Positions 5,237 to 5,355 of a DNA stretch of 5,355 bases are shown here, in pieces. The notes under the pieces are model-generated. The model was not told the DNA's origin, made no database searches, and saw only the letters and a program-made list of their open reading frames with translations. The stretch comes from JBOHHR01 sp050740975 (lineage in GTDB: Bacteria > Pseudomonadota > Gammaproteobacteria > JBOHHR01): assembly GCA_050740975.1 (NCBI GenBank), contig JBOIEE010000327.1:1-5355 (forward strand). The letters are read 5' to 3'. The position numbers were made by a program, and so were the translations under genes. Positions within the stretch are counted from its first letter, which is position 1, and the number at the start of each line of letters is the position of its first letter.

Positions 5237-5355
5237 GTGAGCAACTCGAACGACTGGCCGGACGCCGAAAGCTTTCGCCGTAAGCTGTTGCGTTGGTACC
5301 GGAGGCACGGTCGCCGCGACTTGCCGTGGAAACGCGCGCCGACGCCCTACAGGGT
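5237..5355 (+). CDS. mutY: A/G-specific adenine glycosylase MutY, N-terminal fragment (cut by window end)
   Basis: Only 39 codons are present, but they match the conserved MutY N-terminus: FRRKLLRWYRRHGRRDLPWK followed by PTPYR, compare the E. coli pattern L-x-WY-x-x-x-G-R-x-x-LPW...TPY. MutY is a base-excision-repair enzyme that removes adenine mispaired with 8-oxoguanine. The helix-hairpin-helix, the catalytic residues and the iron-sulfur cluster cysteines lie beyond the window. GTG 5237 is the first canonical start codon after an in-frame TAA at 5183-5185. The gene follows the AsmA-family gene by 110 bases, the order known in Pseudomonas and relatives, but a terminator stands between them, so it may have its own promoter. 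A CATAAT -10-like box at 5181-5186 lacks a convincing -35 partner. Confidence 0.92.
   Translation, partial: MSNSNDWPDAESFRRKLLRWYRRHGRRDLPWKRAPTPYR

Noticed and set aside
4873..5244. Reverse-strand open frame covering the asmA end and the mutY start
   Set aside because: It runs antisense to the AsmA tail, the terminator and the MutY start, and its Arg/Ala/Pro-rich composition is typical of a GC-rich shadow frame.

Overview
The window looks like a chromosomal segment of a moderately GC-rich proteobacterium, most likely a gammaproteobacterium. The main reasons are an AsmA-family gene directly upstream of a mutY start, an arrangement known from Pseudomonas and relatives, and a Gly-zipper lipoprotein with a type II signal peptide, which implies a Gram-negative envelope. 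No species call is possible from the sequence alone.

Layout, left to right: (1) 3-689 (+), the C-terminal part of a polytopic membrane protein that resembles Nramp-like metal transporters; its start lies outside the window. (2) 690-943, a non-coding leader with several short inverted repeats. (3) 944-1342 (+), a small glycine-zipper lipoprotein with a clear lipobox and ribosome binding site, followed by a GC-rich hairpin. (4) 1343-1954, about 610 bases without a recognised gene. It holds a 15-base palindrome and a candidate small reverse-strand gene (1540-1773) that has a good ribosome binding site and an unusually low GC content (106 of 234 bases). (5) 1955-2875 (+), a complete zinc-dependent histone-deacetylase-family enzyme with all expected catalytic residues. 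(6) 2934-5126 (+), a full-length AsmA-family envelope protein. (7) 5132-5170, a strong composite intrinsic terminator built round an 18-base perfect palindrome. (8) 5237-5355 (+), the first 39 codons of mutY, cut by the window end.

The genes do not form one pathway: metal transport, envelope lipoprotein, protein or small-molecule deacetylation, envelope lipid homeostasis and DNA repair sit side by side. The deacetylase and AsmA genes may be cotranscribed (58-base gap), while the terminator after asmA suggests that mutY is at least partly uncoupled. I see no CRISPR array, transposon, tRNA or rRNA, and no convincing multi-gene novel system. The least explained part is the 1343-1954 gap with its small reverse-strand ORF and palindromes.
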